The notes below the pieces were generated by a model that searched no databases, was not told the origin of the DNA, and was given only the letters and a program-made list of their open reading frames with translations. A stretch of 64,000 nt of DNA, taken from the NCBI GenBank assembly GCA_035710745.1, contig DASTCX010000025.1:124001-188000 (forward strand), read 5' to 3'. The DNA comes from Candidatus Eremiobacteraceae bacterium. Lineage in GTDB: Bacteria; Vulcanimicrobiota; Vulcanimicrobiia; Eremiobacterales; Eremiobacteraceae. Position 1 is the first letter of the stretch; each line of letters opens with the position of its first letter. A program made the position numbers and the translations under genes. This document shows positions 1-8,155 of this stretch, piece by piece.

Positions 1-103
1 CGAGGCGCGCGCCCGCGGCTTTCAGGATGTCGAGCGTCGCATGCATGATCTCGGGACCGATGCCGTCGCCGTACGCGACCGTGATCGGTGTGTTCGTCGC
101 CAT
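1..103 (-). CDS. icd: Isocitrate dehydrogenase, N-terminal fragment (runs off left edge)
   Basis: Only the first 34 codons are inside the window; the gene continues beyond position 1. The ATG is the complement of 101-103. The residues begin MATNTPITVAYGDGIGPEI, the nucleotide-binding start of the isocitrate/isopropylmalate dehydrogenase family. The PITVAYGDGIGPEIM wording is closest to the Thermus/Rickettsia-type NADP isocitrate dehydrogenase as I remember it. Expected role is oxidative decarboxylation of isocitrate to 2-oxoglutarate in the cytoplasmic TCA cycle. Isopropylmalate dehydrogenase is the alternative and cannot be fully excluded from so short a piece. Confidence 0.72.
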   Translation of the reverse strand, partial: MATNTPITVAYGDGIGPEIMHATLDILKAAGARL

Positions 104-191
104 GTGGGCCGTTTTCGGTCGGGTGCGACGGGCGTCCTATCCCGAGCGTCGTCGCTGAAGGGCGCAAAGTCGCATTGGACAAACGACAGCG

Positions 192-458
192 GTGATGAGC
201 AGCGCAAACATCGTCACCGCGACGTTCGACCTGACGCGCAATGCGACCGCGGCGGTCGACTGGTTCTTGAATCAATCGATCGATCGCGACGCGGTGAGCG
301 TTCGCGTCGCCGGTGCGGGCGAACAGCCCCGGCCGCCGCAAGCCGGCGACAACCGTCGCGCGGACTTGACGTGGTCAGTGAGCGTCGACTTATCGCGCAC
401 GCGGCTGAACAAGCGCATCGTCGTCGAGACGATGAAGCGCGAAGGCGGAAGAGTCTAA
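192..458 (+). CDS. Small protein, YflT-like stress-protein pattern, function unknown
   Basis: An 88-residue protein starting at GTG 192 or the adjacent ATG 195; the ATG is equally plausible. The N-terminal strand pattern NIVTATFDLTRNATAAVDWF, then a charged C-terminal strand-helix, recalls the small alpha/beta fold of general stress proteins of the YflT/17M type, where a 'TATFD' strand is followed by a helix. That assignment is weak. There is no signal peptide or membrane segment. It is divergent from icd, with 88 bp between their start codons. I would call it hypothetical on current evidence. Confidence 0.6.
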   Translation: MMSSANIVTATFDLTRNATAAVDWFLNQSIDRDAVSVRVAGAGEQPRPPQAGDNRRADLTWSVSVDLSRTRLNKRIVVETMKREGGRV

Positions 459-469
459 GGGTTCGTGGG

Positions 470-793
470 TTAGTTCGCGAGCGTTGCGAGGAGCAGCTTC
501 GCGCCGCCGAAGTGGAACGGCAATTCTCCGACGCCCTGCATGCCCGCGCGCCATTCGTCGTCTTTGAGGAAGATGCGCGCGACCGGATCGCCGAGCGAGT
601 CGTAGACGAAGAACGTCTGACCGGTCTCGTCGTATCGATAGTCGTGGACGCGACCCGCTTGATCTTTCGGCGCTAGATAGAAGCCGACGTGGGTCGCCCT
701 GTACGCGTACGCGTGAGGATCCGACGCGCTCGCGAAAAGCGCATCGACGATGATGCGTCGCGCGAGCGGAAGGCCGATCTTGAATTCGGTCAC
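470..793 (-). CDS. Hypothetical protein, 107 aa
   Basis: The likely start is the GTG complementary to 791-793, giving VTEFKIGLPLARRIIVDALF. A longer reading upstream is low-complexity arginine-rich shadow sequence and was not used. The product has a mixed alpha/beta pattern with several aromatic residues (AYAYRATHVGFYLAP, YRYDETGQTFFVYD) and looks like a small soluble globular protein. I recognise no family, signal peptide or catalytic motif. It converges with the upstream small plus-strand gene, whose stop is 11 bp away, so the two mRNAs meet here. Confidence 0.55.
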   Translation of the reverse strand: MTEFKIGLPLARRIIVDALFASASDPHAYAYRATHVGFYLAPKDQAGRVHDYRYDETGQTFFVYDSLGDPVARIFLKDDEWRAGMQGVGELPFHFGGAKLLLATLAN

Positions 794-970
794 GGACGGC
801 CGTCCAAGCGTACACCGGACCGCGCGAAAGATGCGCGGTCCGTCGTGGCGCGCTCGCGCGTCGTCCACTTCATGCGGCCGCGTTCGCGCAGATTCCAACG
901 CTTGCCTTGCGCGATACTCGCGGTGTGACTGGGCCCATGTTCGAGCGATCATGGGCCTATCGATGCGACG

Positions 971-2272
971 TTAGGCCCTCACCGCGTCGAGCGCTGGGCC
1001 TTCGCCGATGGCGCAGACCGCCGCGGCATCCCAGCGGATGCGTTCGCGCACGAACTCGTTGAATTGCGCGATGCCAACGCCGTCGAGCATCTCGCGCTCC
1101 CGAGCCGGCGTCACGAGCGGCTGGTCGATGAGCGTCAGCTCTGCATAACGTGCGGCGTTCGCCATCGGCCATTGCGCGCCGAGATCGATCTGCGCCGCGA
1201 GCGCTTCCTTGCCCCGCGAGAACTCGTCGGCGCTGAATCCTCGCGATGTGTCTTCTAGTAGTCGCTTCATCTCTCGCACGGCAACCCCGGCTCTATTGCG
1301 ACCGACTGCGGCCATCGCGCTCATGACGCCGACGTCCGAATAGAAGTCGAGAGTCGCATAGACCTCGTACGCAAGACCCATGCGTTCCCGCATACCGTCC
1401 CATAGACGGCTGCCGTCGCCATCGCCGATCAGCACTTGCGCGAGCTGCGTCTGGAGAACCGCATCGTAGCCGTCCGGATACGACGGCGTCGTCGTCGACG
1501 CGGAGAACCACACTTGCGACGTGCCTGATCGACGAAGCACCTTCGATCGGCGTCGCTGAAGCCCGGCGGGAGCGAGTTGCGCAGCCACGCGTCGCCGCGG
1601 CGTCGCGGCGATCGCGGACGTCGTCCATCCGCCGAAGTGCCGGCGAGCAAGCGCGAGCATATCGCGCTCGCTCAGTGCACCGGCCACGCTCAACACGGCG
1701 TTGCGCGGGTGGAAATAGCGGCGATGGTATCGTCTGACCTGGTCGCGCGTGATCTCGCGGATCGTCGCGCGCTTGCCCCCTATGTCACGACCCATCGGAT
1801 GTGGACCCCAAAGTGCGGCGTCTGCCAGCACCTCGATGCGCTTGCTCGGATCGTCTTCCCAATCGCGAAGCTCTTCGAGCACGACGAGGCGTTCGGTCTC
1901 GATGTCGTCGGCCGCGAAACGGGGCCGCTGTGCAACGCTTGCGATGAGCGCGAGCGCCTCGTCCGCTTTTGGCGACGGAACTGTGCCCGAGATAGCGATC
2001 GACTCTTTGCTCGTCGCCGGGTCGAAGCGGTTGCCGCAGCGTTGCATGGAAGCCGCCAGCTGTTGGCGCGAGTAGTCGTCGGTCGACTTGAAGACCAGGT
2101 GTTCGAGGAAGTGGGCGAGCCCGTTCGCACGAGGCGGGTCGTAGATGGATCCGGCCTTGACGGCCAGCGTGAAGCTGACGCTGCCGGCGCTGGGCATTGG
2201 CGCAGCGACGACGCGGAGGCCATTGCGCAGCCTGAACGAGCCGGGCGCTGGAGTTCGAAGCGGGCGGGGCAT
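971..2272 (-). CDS. M16 family zinc metallopeptidase
   Basis: A 433-residue single-subunit M16 (insulinase / mitochondrial processing peptidase) protease. The inverted zinc motif HFLEH lies at residues 54-58 (H54 and H58 ligands, E57 catalytic). The distal acidic ligand is in the ETERLVVLEELRDWEDD segment near residue 133. The N-terminal strand RLRNGLRVVAAPMP is typical. At about 430 residues it corresponds to one complete two-domain half-clam with the active motif, so it would pair with itself or another subunit. It has no obvious signal peptide and likely degrades or processes small peptides in the cytoplasm. The start is ATG at 2270-2272. Confidence 0.92.
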   Translation of the reverse strand: MPRPLRTPAPGSFRLRNGLRVVAAPMPSAGSVSFTLAVKAGSIYDPPRANGLAHFLEHLVFKSTDDYSRQQLAASMQRCGNRFDPATSKESIAISGTVPSPKADEALALIASVAQRPRFAADDIETERLVVLEELRDWEDDPSKRIEVLADAALWGPHPMGRDIGGKRATIREITRDQVRRYHRRYFHPRNAVLSVAGALSERDMLALARRHFGGWTTSAIAATPRRRVAAQLAPAGLQRRRSKVLRRSGTSQVWFSASTTTPSYPDGYDAVLQTQLAQVLIGDGDGSRLWDGMRERMGLAYEVYATLDFYSDVGVMSAMAAVGRNRAGVAVREMKRLLEDTSRGFSADEFSRGKEALAAQIDLGAQWPMANAARYAELTLIDQPLVTPAREREMLDGVGIAQFNEFVRERIRWDAAAVCAIGEGPALDAVRA

Positions 2273-2434
2273 GGGGGTGGACCTTTTCCGGGGGTTTTTG
2301 AGATGGCGGAGGCTTCTATTATTCTGTCCTAGCGAGGGGTGGGTCCGTTTCGGCTAGGGACGCTCATACCATGGCTTTCCCGCGTCATGCCGGGACGTCT
2401 ATCGCCCGACGTCCCGCTGTGATACGATTTTGGC

Positions 2435-2947
2435 ATGAGACAGTTGCTTAGGGCGGCAGCCATCGCTGTCTTCGTGACCGCTACCGCGTCGGTCGCTGAC
2501 GCTGGAACGACTGGCGGCATTAGCGGCCACGTGACCTGGAAGGGATCGGGCATCCCTCTAGCAGGCATCGTGGTTGAGGCTTGTTCCTTGAGCGATCTTG
2601 CGATGACGCGAACGAACGCGCGGGGCTTTTACTCGTTCGTTTCGCTCGCGCCCGACCGATACGAAGTCTACTTCCTAGTTCCGTTGCACCCCGCGATGTG
2701 GTCAGCGGTTCACGTCTCAGCAGATGCAATGACGACTCTAGACGAGCACGCCTGTCCAGGTATCTGCGAACATGTGGGGCCGCCGCCACCGCCAGCAAGA
2801 CCATCGAGTAGCGCATGGACGATAGACGACTACGATGTCAAGCCCGTGCGCCATTCGTCATGCGAACTCGGCACGCAACGTTCACGCGCCGAGCTTCGCT
2901 CGGCCTACTACACTCCGAATTGGAAGGGCCGCGGCGGTCGACCGTAA
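2435..2947 (+). CDS. Secreted carboxypeptidase-regulatory-like (Ig-fold) protein with repeat-derived C-terminus
   Basis: A 170-residue protein with a clear signal peptide (MRQLLRAAAIAVFVTATAS, cleavage around ADA-GT near residue 24). Next comes a carboxypeptidase-regulatory-like fold of about 80 residues: GGISGHVTWKGSGIPLAGI, then TRTNARGFYSFVSLAPDRY, the usual 'ARGFYSF..L.PG.Y' hallmark. A proline-rich linker follows. The last 25 or so residues (RAELRSAYY...KGRGGRP) are read from two intergenic hairpin repeats at 2888-2904 and 2934-2958, so the ancestral stop was probably lost upstream. Likely extracytoplasmic; no enzymatic motif. Confidence 0.7.
   Translation: MRQLLRAAAIAVFVTATASVADAGTTGGISGHVTWKGSGIPLAGIVVEACSLSDLAMTRTNARGFYSFVSLAPDRYEVYFLVPLHPAMWSAVHVSADAMTTLDEHACPGICEHVGPPPPPARPSSSAWTIDDYDVKPVRHSSCELGTQRSRAELRSAYYTPNWKGRGGRP
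2888..2904. repeat. Type B hairpin repeat (GCCGAGC-TTC-GCTCGGC)
   Basis: A perfect inverted repeat with 7-base arms GCCGAGC/GCTCGGC and a TTC loop, followed by CCTACTACA. Near-identical copies with the same trailing CTACTACA lie at 53616-53640 and 53645-53669, and a variant at 10888-10904. Here it lies inside the 3' end of the secreted-protein reading frame and encodes the residues AELRSAYY. Confidence 0.8.
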
Positions 2948-2958
2948 AGGTCGACCGC
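2934..2958. repeat. Type A hairpin repeat, GACC/GGTC class
   Basis: Inverted repeat with 10-base arms GCGGTCGACC/GGTCGACCGC around GTAAA. It lies between the convergent secreted-protein gene and the TPR gene, overlapping the former's stop. It may act as a bidirectional terminator or mRNA 3' structure. The copy at 60671-60695 has the same arms with loop TTTAC, the reverse complement of GTAAA, so the element has an orientation. Confidence 0.8.
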
Positions 2959-2964
2959 TTCATC

Positions 2965-4293
2965 CTATCCAGAGCTGAGTTGAGCGAGCGTTTGTTGCGC
3001 CTGGACCGTTTGGAATGGGTTGAAGCGCGGATTGATCGCTAAGGCAAGCTCGAGGCGCTTTCGGGCTTCAACTCGATAGCGGCAGTGGAGCGCGATGATG
3101 CCGGCATGGTATTGCAGCTTGGCATCCTCCGTGCCGAGGCGAACCGCGCGCTCCGAATGCGCTCGCGCTTCCTCCCATTTGCCGGCGGCTGCAAGCGTCC
3201 AGGCGAGCGTGTCTTCCGCGTAGATGTCGTCGCGGCGCGCGAGGTCGCGGCGCGCTATCGCCACGGCGTCATCGGCACGAAGCCCGTGGTCGGCGTAGAA
3301 CATCGCGATGAGCCGGTCGTTCATGCCCTGCGCGTTGCCGATGCGCTCGATCGCATAGATGAGATCGAGCGTTTGCGCAGCATCGCCACGCCTGCCGAGC
3401 GCGAGCTGCGCATCGTATTCATAGCCGAGCACTTCGGGCAGCGGATAGACTTCCGCGCCTTTCGTCGCGAACGCGAGCGCATTCGTCCAGTCGCCTTTCG
3501 CCCAGTACGCCTTGGCGAGCCCATCGTAGCCGTGCCAGTAGCCCGGGAAGATCGAGAGCGATTCCTTATAGCGCGAGATAGCCGCCTGCGTATCGCCGGC
3601 TGCGAATGCGAGCTCTCCTTGACGCCAATGCGACCAGGCTCGCGTCTCGGCGGGATTGTCGACGACCTCATCCATCCGGCGTTGCACACCATCGATGATC
3701 GTGCGCGCGGACGAGAGGTGGCCGGTCAGTTCGTCGTAGCGGGCGAGCGCGATATCCCAATTCGGATCGTCGCTGCTCGGACGTGACGTCAGCGCGTCCT
3801 TCGCAGCTGAATAATCGCCGATTTCCATGTCGATGTTGGCGACCGTCGCGCGCGCCGTGAAGCTGGACGGGACGATACGCGACGCCTCTTTCGCATAGAC
3901 GAGCGCGGGCCGCATTTGATGGAAAGCGGTCAGCGCCGAGGCCATCGCCATGTCGGCGTTGATGTTGTAGCGCGGCTGGAGCGCGAGCGAGTGCTTCGCC
4001 TCGTTTTCGGCTCGGAGCAGATCGCCGACGTCCGCGCGTTCGCGATAGCGCTGGAGGTACTGTCCAGCGAGCATCGTCGCGATGATCTGGTCGCGCGAGT
4101 TGCGCTTCGTATCCGCTTCGTACGTCGCGACGAGCGCGTCGCGGTTCGCGTAGTCGGCGATGACCGGCGCGGCGGTCCAAGCCGGCGCCGGTACCACGTC
4201 GGGGGTGGATGCGCTAGCGCGCATGAACGCCGGCCATGCGACGAGCGCGGCGACGGCGATCGCCGCGACAGACCAGATGACCCGGGCGTTCAT
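2965..4293 (-). CDS. Tetratricopeptide repeat protein with N-terminal membrane anchor/signal
   Basis: A 442-residue protein starting at the ATG complementary to 4291-4293, preceded by a good AGGAAGAGG ribosome site; longer readings upstream are shadow. Residues 1-27 (VIWSVAAIAVAALVAWPAF core) form a signal or membrane anchor. The rest is helical TPR-type repeats, with A..Y...G....A signatures such as GDTQAAISRYKESLSIFP, KGDWTNALAFATKGAEVYP and GKWEEARAHSERAVRLG. It probably acts as an extracytoplasmic scaffold. It is the last gene of the DUF4331/metal-transporter set, 14 bp after the DUF4331 lipoprotein, which suggests it works with those proteins. Confidence 0.85.
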   Translation of the reverse strand: MNARVIWSVAAIAVAALVAWPAFMRASASTPDVVPAPAWTAAPVIADYANRDALVATYEADTKRNSRDQIIATMLAGQYLQRYRERADVGDLLRAENEAKHSLALQPRYNINADMAMASALTAFHQMRPALVYAKEASRIVPSSFTARATVANIDMEIGDYSAAKDALTSRPSSDDPNWDIALARYDELTGHLSSARTIIDGVQRRMDEVVDNPAETRAWSHWRQGELAFAAGDTQAAISRYKESLSIFPGYWHGYDGLAKAYWAKGDWTNALAFATKGAEVYPLPEVLGYEYDAQLALGRRGDAAQTLDLIYAIERIGNAQGMNDRLIAMFYADHGLRADDAVAIARRDLARRDDIYAEDTLAWTLAAAGKWEEARAHSERAVRLGTEDAKLQYHAGIIALHCRYRVEARKRLELALAINPRFNPFQTVQAQQTLAQLSSG

Positions 4294-4307
4294 GCGTGCC
4301 TCTTCCT

Positions 4308-4916
4308 TTAGTATGGGGTGTTGACGTAGGGGAAGGTCGCGCTGTAGGCTTGCGCCGTTCCGACGTTGTCGGTCGTCAGGCACGGCGACTCGTGGTGGTC
4401 GTCGGGTACGACGCCGAGCGCGGCGAGTGTGTTGCCGAAGATCGCCCCGAGCGAGATGTCTATGACGTCGTCGTTGAGCCACCGGCCGCCGAACGTGTTT
4501 CCGGTGGCGCCGCCCGTCTCGACGCCGAGATACGCGCCGCATGGCGTGTTCGGCGTGCCGCAACCCGCGACGGTCTTGCTCAGATCCGCCTGCATCTCGT
4601 CGGGGGTGAGGATCGAGGCGAGCGTCGTCGAGGTCGTCGTGTCGCGTCCTGCGTCGTTCTCCATGAACGTCACGATCGAGTCGTGGAGCAGGTTGTCTTG
4701 CGTCGGTGCCGAGCGGTTCGACTGGTCGTGGTTAGAGAAGTTCTCGAACGCCTCTTTGACGGCCGGTCGCGACAGACGTTCGATCTGGACGTACGTGGAC
4801 TTGTGCCCGGCCGCCGGCAGCGAAGACGACGAGGTCGTGCAGCCTGCCGCGCCGATCGCGAGGAGCGCGCCGAGCGCCGCTGCGCGGAGAGTGATCGATC
4901 CGTTATGCATCTTCAT
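4308..4916 (-). CDS. DUF4331 C-terminal-half lipoprotein
   Basis: A 202-residue lipoprotein with signal LRAAALGALLAIGAAGC (lipobox LAIGAAGC). The mature part, from YVQIERLSRPAVKEAFENF to the end (TFPYVNTPY), matches only the C-terminal half of the complete DUF4331 protein encoded at 8156-9358 (WTQIERLGRPAVKEAFEAY ... TFPYLNAPY). Shared blocks are AYLGVETGGATG, FGGR.LNDD.IDISLGAIFGNT and the terminal FPY.N.PY. The N-terminal half is a separate gene only 6 bp upstream. The DUF4331 family has no established function to my knowledge. The two parts probably form one domain pair outside the membrane. Confidence 0.85.
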   Translation of the reverse strand: MKMHNGSITLRAAALGALLAIGAAGCTTSSSSLPAAGHKSTYVQIERLSRPAVKEAFENFSNHDQSNRSAPTQDNLLHDSIVTFMENDAGRDTTTSTTLASILTPDEMQADLSKTVAGCGTPNTPCGAYLGVETGGATGNTFGGRWLNDDVIDISLGAIFGNTLAALGVVPDDHHESPCLTTDNVGTAQAYSATFPYVNTPY

Positions 4917-4922
4917 ATCCTC

Positions 4923-5684
4923 CTAGTTGCCGCTCGTCGTGCTCGTCGTCGCCCAGACGCCGATGTGGCCGCTGCCGAGCATCGACTTCGGGACTTCGAC
5001 GACGATGGCGATGACGTTGAACTGGTTCGAAGAGAGGAAGTCCTGCGACGCCGTCGTCGCGCAGCCGTGCGGATTGCCCGGCGCGAAGCCTTGGAATCCG
5101 ATGCCCGGATTCGGCGGTCCAGGATTCGGTTGGTTCTGATAGTCGCGATCGGGCAGGATCTGGAAGAACCGCGCGAGATCGAAGAAGAACGGGTCCTTCG
5201 CGTCACCCGCGAACACTTTGACGCCGTTCGAGAGCGGCGTGCCGGTGCGATCGTTGAACGTCACGGTCCCGACCTTGGTGACGAGCTTCGATGTCGTGCC
5301 GGTCAGCACCGGAGCCGACGGCCCGTAGACCTCGATCGACTGACCCGTACCCGAGTGCTTCGCCTTGAGCTGCAGCACCTGGTCCTCGATGCCGTCGCCG
5401 TTCGTGTCGATCTTGAGCTGATAGAGCACGGCCGGATCGAGCGCATCGGCGCCGAGGTTCGCGTGCGAGATGAGCGGGAAGACGTCCATCTGAAGCACGA
5501 CATTGCTCGAGTTGTCCGGCGCCTGATAGACGAAGACGTCGGTGATGTCGGCTCCCGGGCGGTTGACGACGGTCATCGAATCCTGATGATCGGAGCCTGC
5601 CGCCGGATGAGCCAGATAGATGAAGACCGCGCCGGACAGAGCGATGATGGTCGCCGCAACGCCGGCAAGACGCGCTGGTCTCAT
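4923..5684 (-). CDS. DUF4331 N-terminal-half protein, exported
   Basis: A 253-residue protein starting at ATG 5682-5684 behind a strong AAGGAGGAAA ribosome site. The signal segment is LAGVAATIIALSGAVFIYLA, then GSDHQDSMTVVNRPGADITDVFVY, matching the GSDHLDSPTT.ARPGADITDVYAF start of the complete homologue at 8156-9358. It continues in parallel (DPFFFDLA.FF.I.PDR; DFLSSN.FNV) and stops at GVWATTSTTSGN. That is precisely where the full-length protein carries on (NLWATTSTSSNGG) into the half encoded by the next gene. So a DUF4331 protein is divided at its inter-domain linker into two separately exported polypeptides. Confidence 0.87.
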   Translation of the reverse strand: MRPARLAGVAATIIALSGAVFIYLAHPAAGSDHQDSMTVVNRPGADITDVFVYQAPDNSSNVVLQMDVFPLISHANLGADALDPAVLYQLKIDTNGDGIEDQVLQLKAKHSGTGQSIEVYGPSAPVLTGTTSKLVTKVGTVTFNDRTGTPLSNGVKVFAGDAKDPFFFDLARFFQILPDRDYQNQPNPGPPNPGIGFQGFAPGNPHGCATTASQDFLSSNQFNVIAIVVEVPKSMLGSGHIGVWATTSTTSGN

Positions 5685-5712
5685 TTGGGTTTCCTCCTTG
5701 TGCCGGACGCCG

Positions 5713-6540
5713 CTACGCGACGGCCGTCGGGTGAGTAGCCGCGCTCGCAACCGGTGTCGAACGCACGCTAGCGTACGTCCAGACGAAGACGGCGAGCAAC
5801 GAAGAGACGAGAATGCCGCTCACGGCGATGTCGGGCACCGGCGATCGCCAGCCGAGCGTTTGCGCCAGCTCGTAGCCGCCGACCAAGAGCGCGAGCCCCG
5901 TGACCGCCACGATCCAGACGCGAGTCGCGCGAACGGTCTCTAGAGCCGGTCGTGCGCACAGTTTGTGTACGAGCATGCTGTCAAGCGTGTCCGTGACGGC
6001 CATGCCGAGCGAGAAGATGACTCCGATGAGCGCGGCGATGATGATGCCGCCGCCGGCGGAGAACGCGAGCGCGTACGTCGCGATCTGGCTCGACGTGTCG
6101 AAGCCGAGGCCGAAGAGCAAACCGACTGGGATGGCGGCAAGCGGACTCGTCGCCGCGCGAAGGGCGCGCGGGATGAGCGCCGACTTGACGCCTGCGGGAG
6201 CCGTCGCGCCGATCTGCAGTTGGCGCAGGTTGAAAGCGGCGATCAGGAAGAGCGTCACGATGCTGACCCACGTCCCGGCCGTCTCGATGAGAGCACCATG
6301 GATGGCGATCTTGCTGCCGAGCAATCCGGCGAGCATCGCGATCGCGAGCACCATGATCGAGTGGCCGCCCGCGAACAGCGTGCCTGCGAAGCGGCTCCAC
6401 TTCGATCGCGCGCCGATCGCGTTACGCGTCAGGTTGTCGATGGCAGCGAGGTGGTCGGGATCGGCGCCGTGACGCAGCCCGAGGGCGAAGACCGTGAACG
6501 CGCTCGTCGCAAAGCCGGCCGTGAGAAGAGTCGGCGTCAT
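5713..6540 (-). CDS. NiCoT-type nickel/cobalt permease (HoxN/NixA family)
   Basis: A 275-residue integral membrane protein. The NiCoT signature H-x4-D-H is present as RHGADPDHLAAIDN (H24, D29, H30) in the first helix pair. The second signature appears as LFGLGFDTSSQIA. Hydrophobicity suggests seven or eight helices. NiCoT permeases import Ni2+ and/or Co2+ for metalloenzymes such as urease, hydrogenase or B12 enzymes, none of which is in this window. The start at 6538-6540 overlaps the upstream NicO stop (ATGA), so the two are translationally coupled. Which metal is carried is not decided by the motif. Confidence 0.85.
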   Translation of the reverse strand: MTPTLLTAGFATSAFTVFALGLRHGADPDHLAAIDNLTRNAIGARSKWSRFAGTLFAGGHSIMVLAIAMLAGLLGSKIAIHGALIETAGTWVSIVTLFLIAAFNLRQLQIGATAPAGVKSALIPRALRAATSPLAAIPVGLLFGLGFDTSSQIATYALAFSAGGGIIIAALIGVIFSLGMAVTDTLDSMLVHKLCARPALETVRATRVWIVAVTGLALLVGGYELAQTLGWRSPVPDIAVSGILVSSLLAVFVWTYASVRSTPVASAATHPTAVA

Positions 6541-8072
6541 GAAGCAGCTCCTTGTCGATGCGAGCGCGCGTGCGCATGCGAGTGGCCCGGCGCTAGCGCG
6601 AACGTCGCGACTCCGGCGAGCGCGAGCAGCGTCACGACGACCGGTGATGCTTCGATGAGCCCGGCTTGCGCGCTCTGGCCGAGCATGACCGCGCCGATGA
6701 TGGCGATGACGCAAGCGGAGACGAGCGGCGCAAATGCGGCGGCTTTGTCGAAAAGCGGTCTGCGCGAGATCCACGCCGCGCCGCGGACGAGCGCGATGCC
6801 GAGCCCGGTGAGGACCGCGGCCAGACCGATCGAGAACGCGACGACGACCGCGACGCCGTAGCCGATCTCGTGAAGCGCAAGCGCGGCGAGCATGACGACG
6901 AGCGCCGCCGGACACGGCGCGATATTTCCAGTCATCGCCGCGAGCATCACACCGCGGAACGATAGCGGCGCGTCGCCGCTCGCGCCGAGCGAATGATCGT
7001 GCGAATGATCGTGGCTGTGATGGTGATGATCGTCGTGATCATGACCGTGAGCGACGGCGCGCCGCGCTCGGACGTAACGCGCGAGACTCGACGCCCCAAG
7101 ACTCGCGACGACGAGCCCTGACGCGAACGTGATCCACGGATAGATCGCCTCGGGAACGATCCAGCGCGCCGCGAACAGAAGCGCGACGCCCAGCAGCAGC
7201 ACGCCGGCGGTGTGCGCGATCGTCAGGCCGGTCGCGAGCAGCAGCGCTTGCTTCGGCGTGGCACGCGCGCCGACGAGCGAGACCGCGAGCAGCGTCTTGC
7301 CGTGACCGGGCTCGAGCGCGTGCAAAGCGCCGAGCCCGATCGCCGCGAGGAGGGTCAAGAGTACGACGAGCGGGCTCGACGCGCCGCGTGCGAGCATGTC
7401 GGAGAGCGCGTTGGAGCGGAATTGCGACGGCTGATTCGACGGAAACGTCAGCGCGGTCGAGCTCGCGCCGGCAGTCACGCGCTCGACGCCGCCGGTGAAA
7501 TCGATGGCGACCGACGTCAGATCGCGCGGCGAGCCGAGCTGCGCGCTCGGATAGTGGCGTAACTCGTCCGTGGGCTCGGTCGCAGGCGCGACGACGACGT
7601 CCTTCCAGCCGATCCGGTCCGGAAATGAATCGTCGCTGATCGTGATGCGTGTCGGCGGCGTCGCGATCCGTGCGTGGAAATCTTCGACCCAATAGAGCGT
7701 CGGCAACCCGCCTGCCCCTGGCCGTGTGCTGACGCTTGGTTCTTGCGCCGATAGCGCGAGACGCCGGCCATCGGCGTCGACGTCGAGCGACGGCTCGATG
7801 ATGCCGATCTCATCGTGCGCCCAAGCGCGCAGCTGCGCGGCGTCCATCGATCCGTTCGATGTGCGCGCCCGCATCGTCTGGAATGTCGGGATCTCCGCCA
7901 TGTCGAGGATGTAGCGCAGATGCAGCTCGTTCGAACGGGCGTCGACCTTGACGAGATGGTTGATCGTGAAGTTGCCGAGCGGATGCGCGCTTGCGGAAGC
8001 CGCGTTGGCGGCGATCAGCGCGCCGACGCATGCGACCAGCATCCCCGTCATCCAAGCCGACCGATATCTCAC
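6537..8072 (-). CDS. NicO/RcnA-like nickel/cobalt transporter with exported N-domain and His-rich loop
   Basis: A 511-residue protein from GTG 8070-8072 with a GGAGA ribosome site. Residues 1-29 are a signal peptide, then a periplasmic domain of about 200 residues beginning HPLGNFTINHLVKV. From residue 235 come six or so membrane helices with the NicO signatures HALEPGHGK (251-259) and GNIAPCPAALVVML (382-395). A cytoplasmic-type loop at 342-360 holds 11 histidines (HGHDHDDHHHHSHDHSHDH), and the C-terminus carries HSHAHARSH. Such loops bind Ni2+, Co2+ or Zn2+. RcnA-type members export Ni/Co; others import. The direction here is unknown. Confidence 0.85.
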   Translation of the reverse strand: MRYRSAWMTGMLVACVGALIAANAASASAHPLGNFTINHLVKVDARSNELHLRYILDMAEIPTFQTMRARTSNGSMDAAQLRAWAHDEIGIIEPSLDVDADGRRLALSAQEPSVSTRPGAGGLPTLYWVEDFHARIATPPTRITISDDSFPDRIGWKDVVVAPATEPTDELRHYPSAQLGSPRDLTSVAIDFTGGVERVTAGASSTALTFPSNQPSQFRSNALSDMLARGASSPLVVLLTLLAAIGLGALHALEPGHGKTLLAVSLVGARATPKQALLLATGLTIAHTAGVLLLGVALLFAARWIVPEAIYPWITFASGLVVASLGASSLARYVRARRAVAHGHDHDDHHHHSHDHSHDHSLGASGDAPLSFRGVMLAAMTGNIAPCPAALVVMLAALALHEIGYGVAVVVAFSIGLAAVLTGLGIALVRGAAWISRRPLFDKAAAFAPLVSACVIAIIGAVMLGQSAQAGLIEASPVVVTLLALAGVATFALAPGHSHAHARSHRQGAAS

Positions 8073-8155
8073 GCTTTCGTCTCCAAACAGAATAGGAATC
8101 GATGGTGGCGGCCGGAGGCATACGCAGCATCCGGCCGCCGGTGGGCATGCGCCGT

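Noticed and set aside
2965-4563. Longer N-terminus for the TPR protein (90 extra residues)
   Set aside because: The extra part is Arg/His-rich shadow of the DUF4331 gene. A strong ribosome site and signal segment mark the start at 4293.
7018-7050. Tandem repeat in the NicO gene
   Set aside because: It is the codon run for a His/Asp-rich metal-binding loop (residues 342-360), fully explained by the protein.
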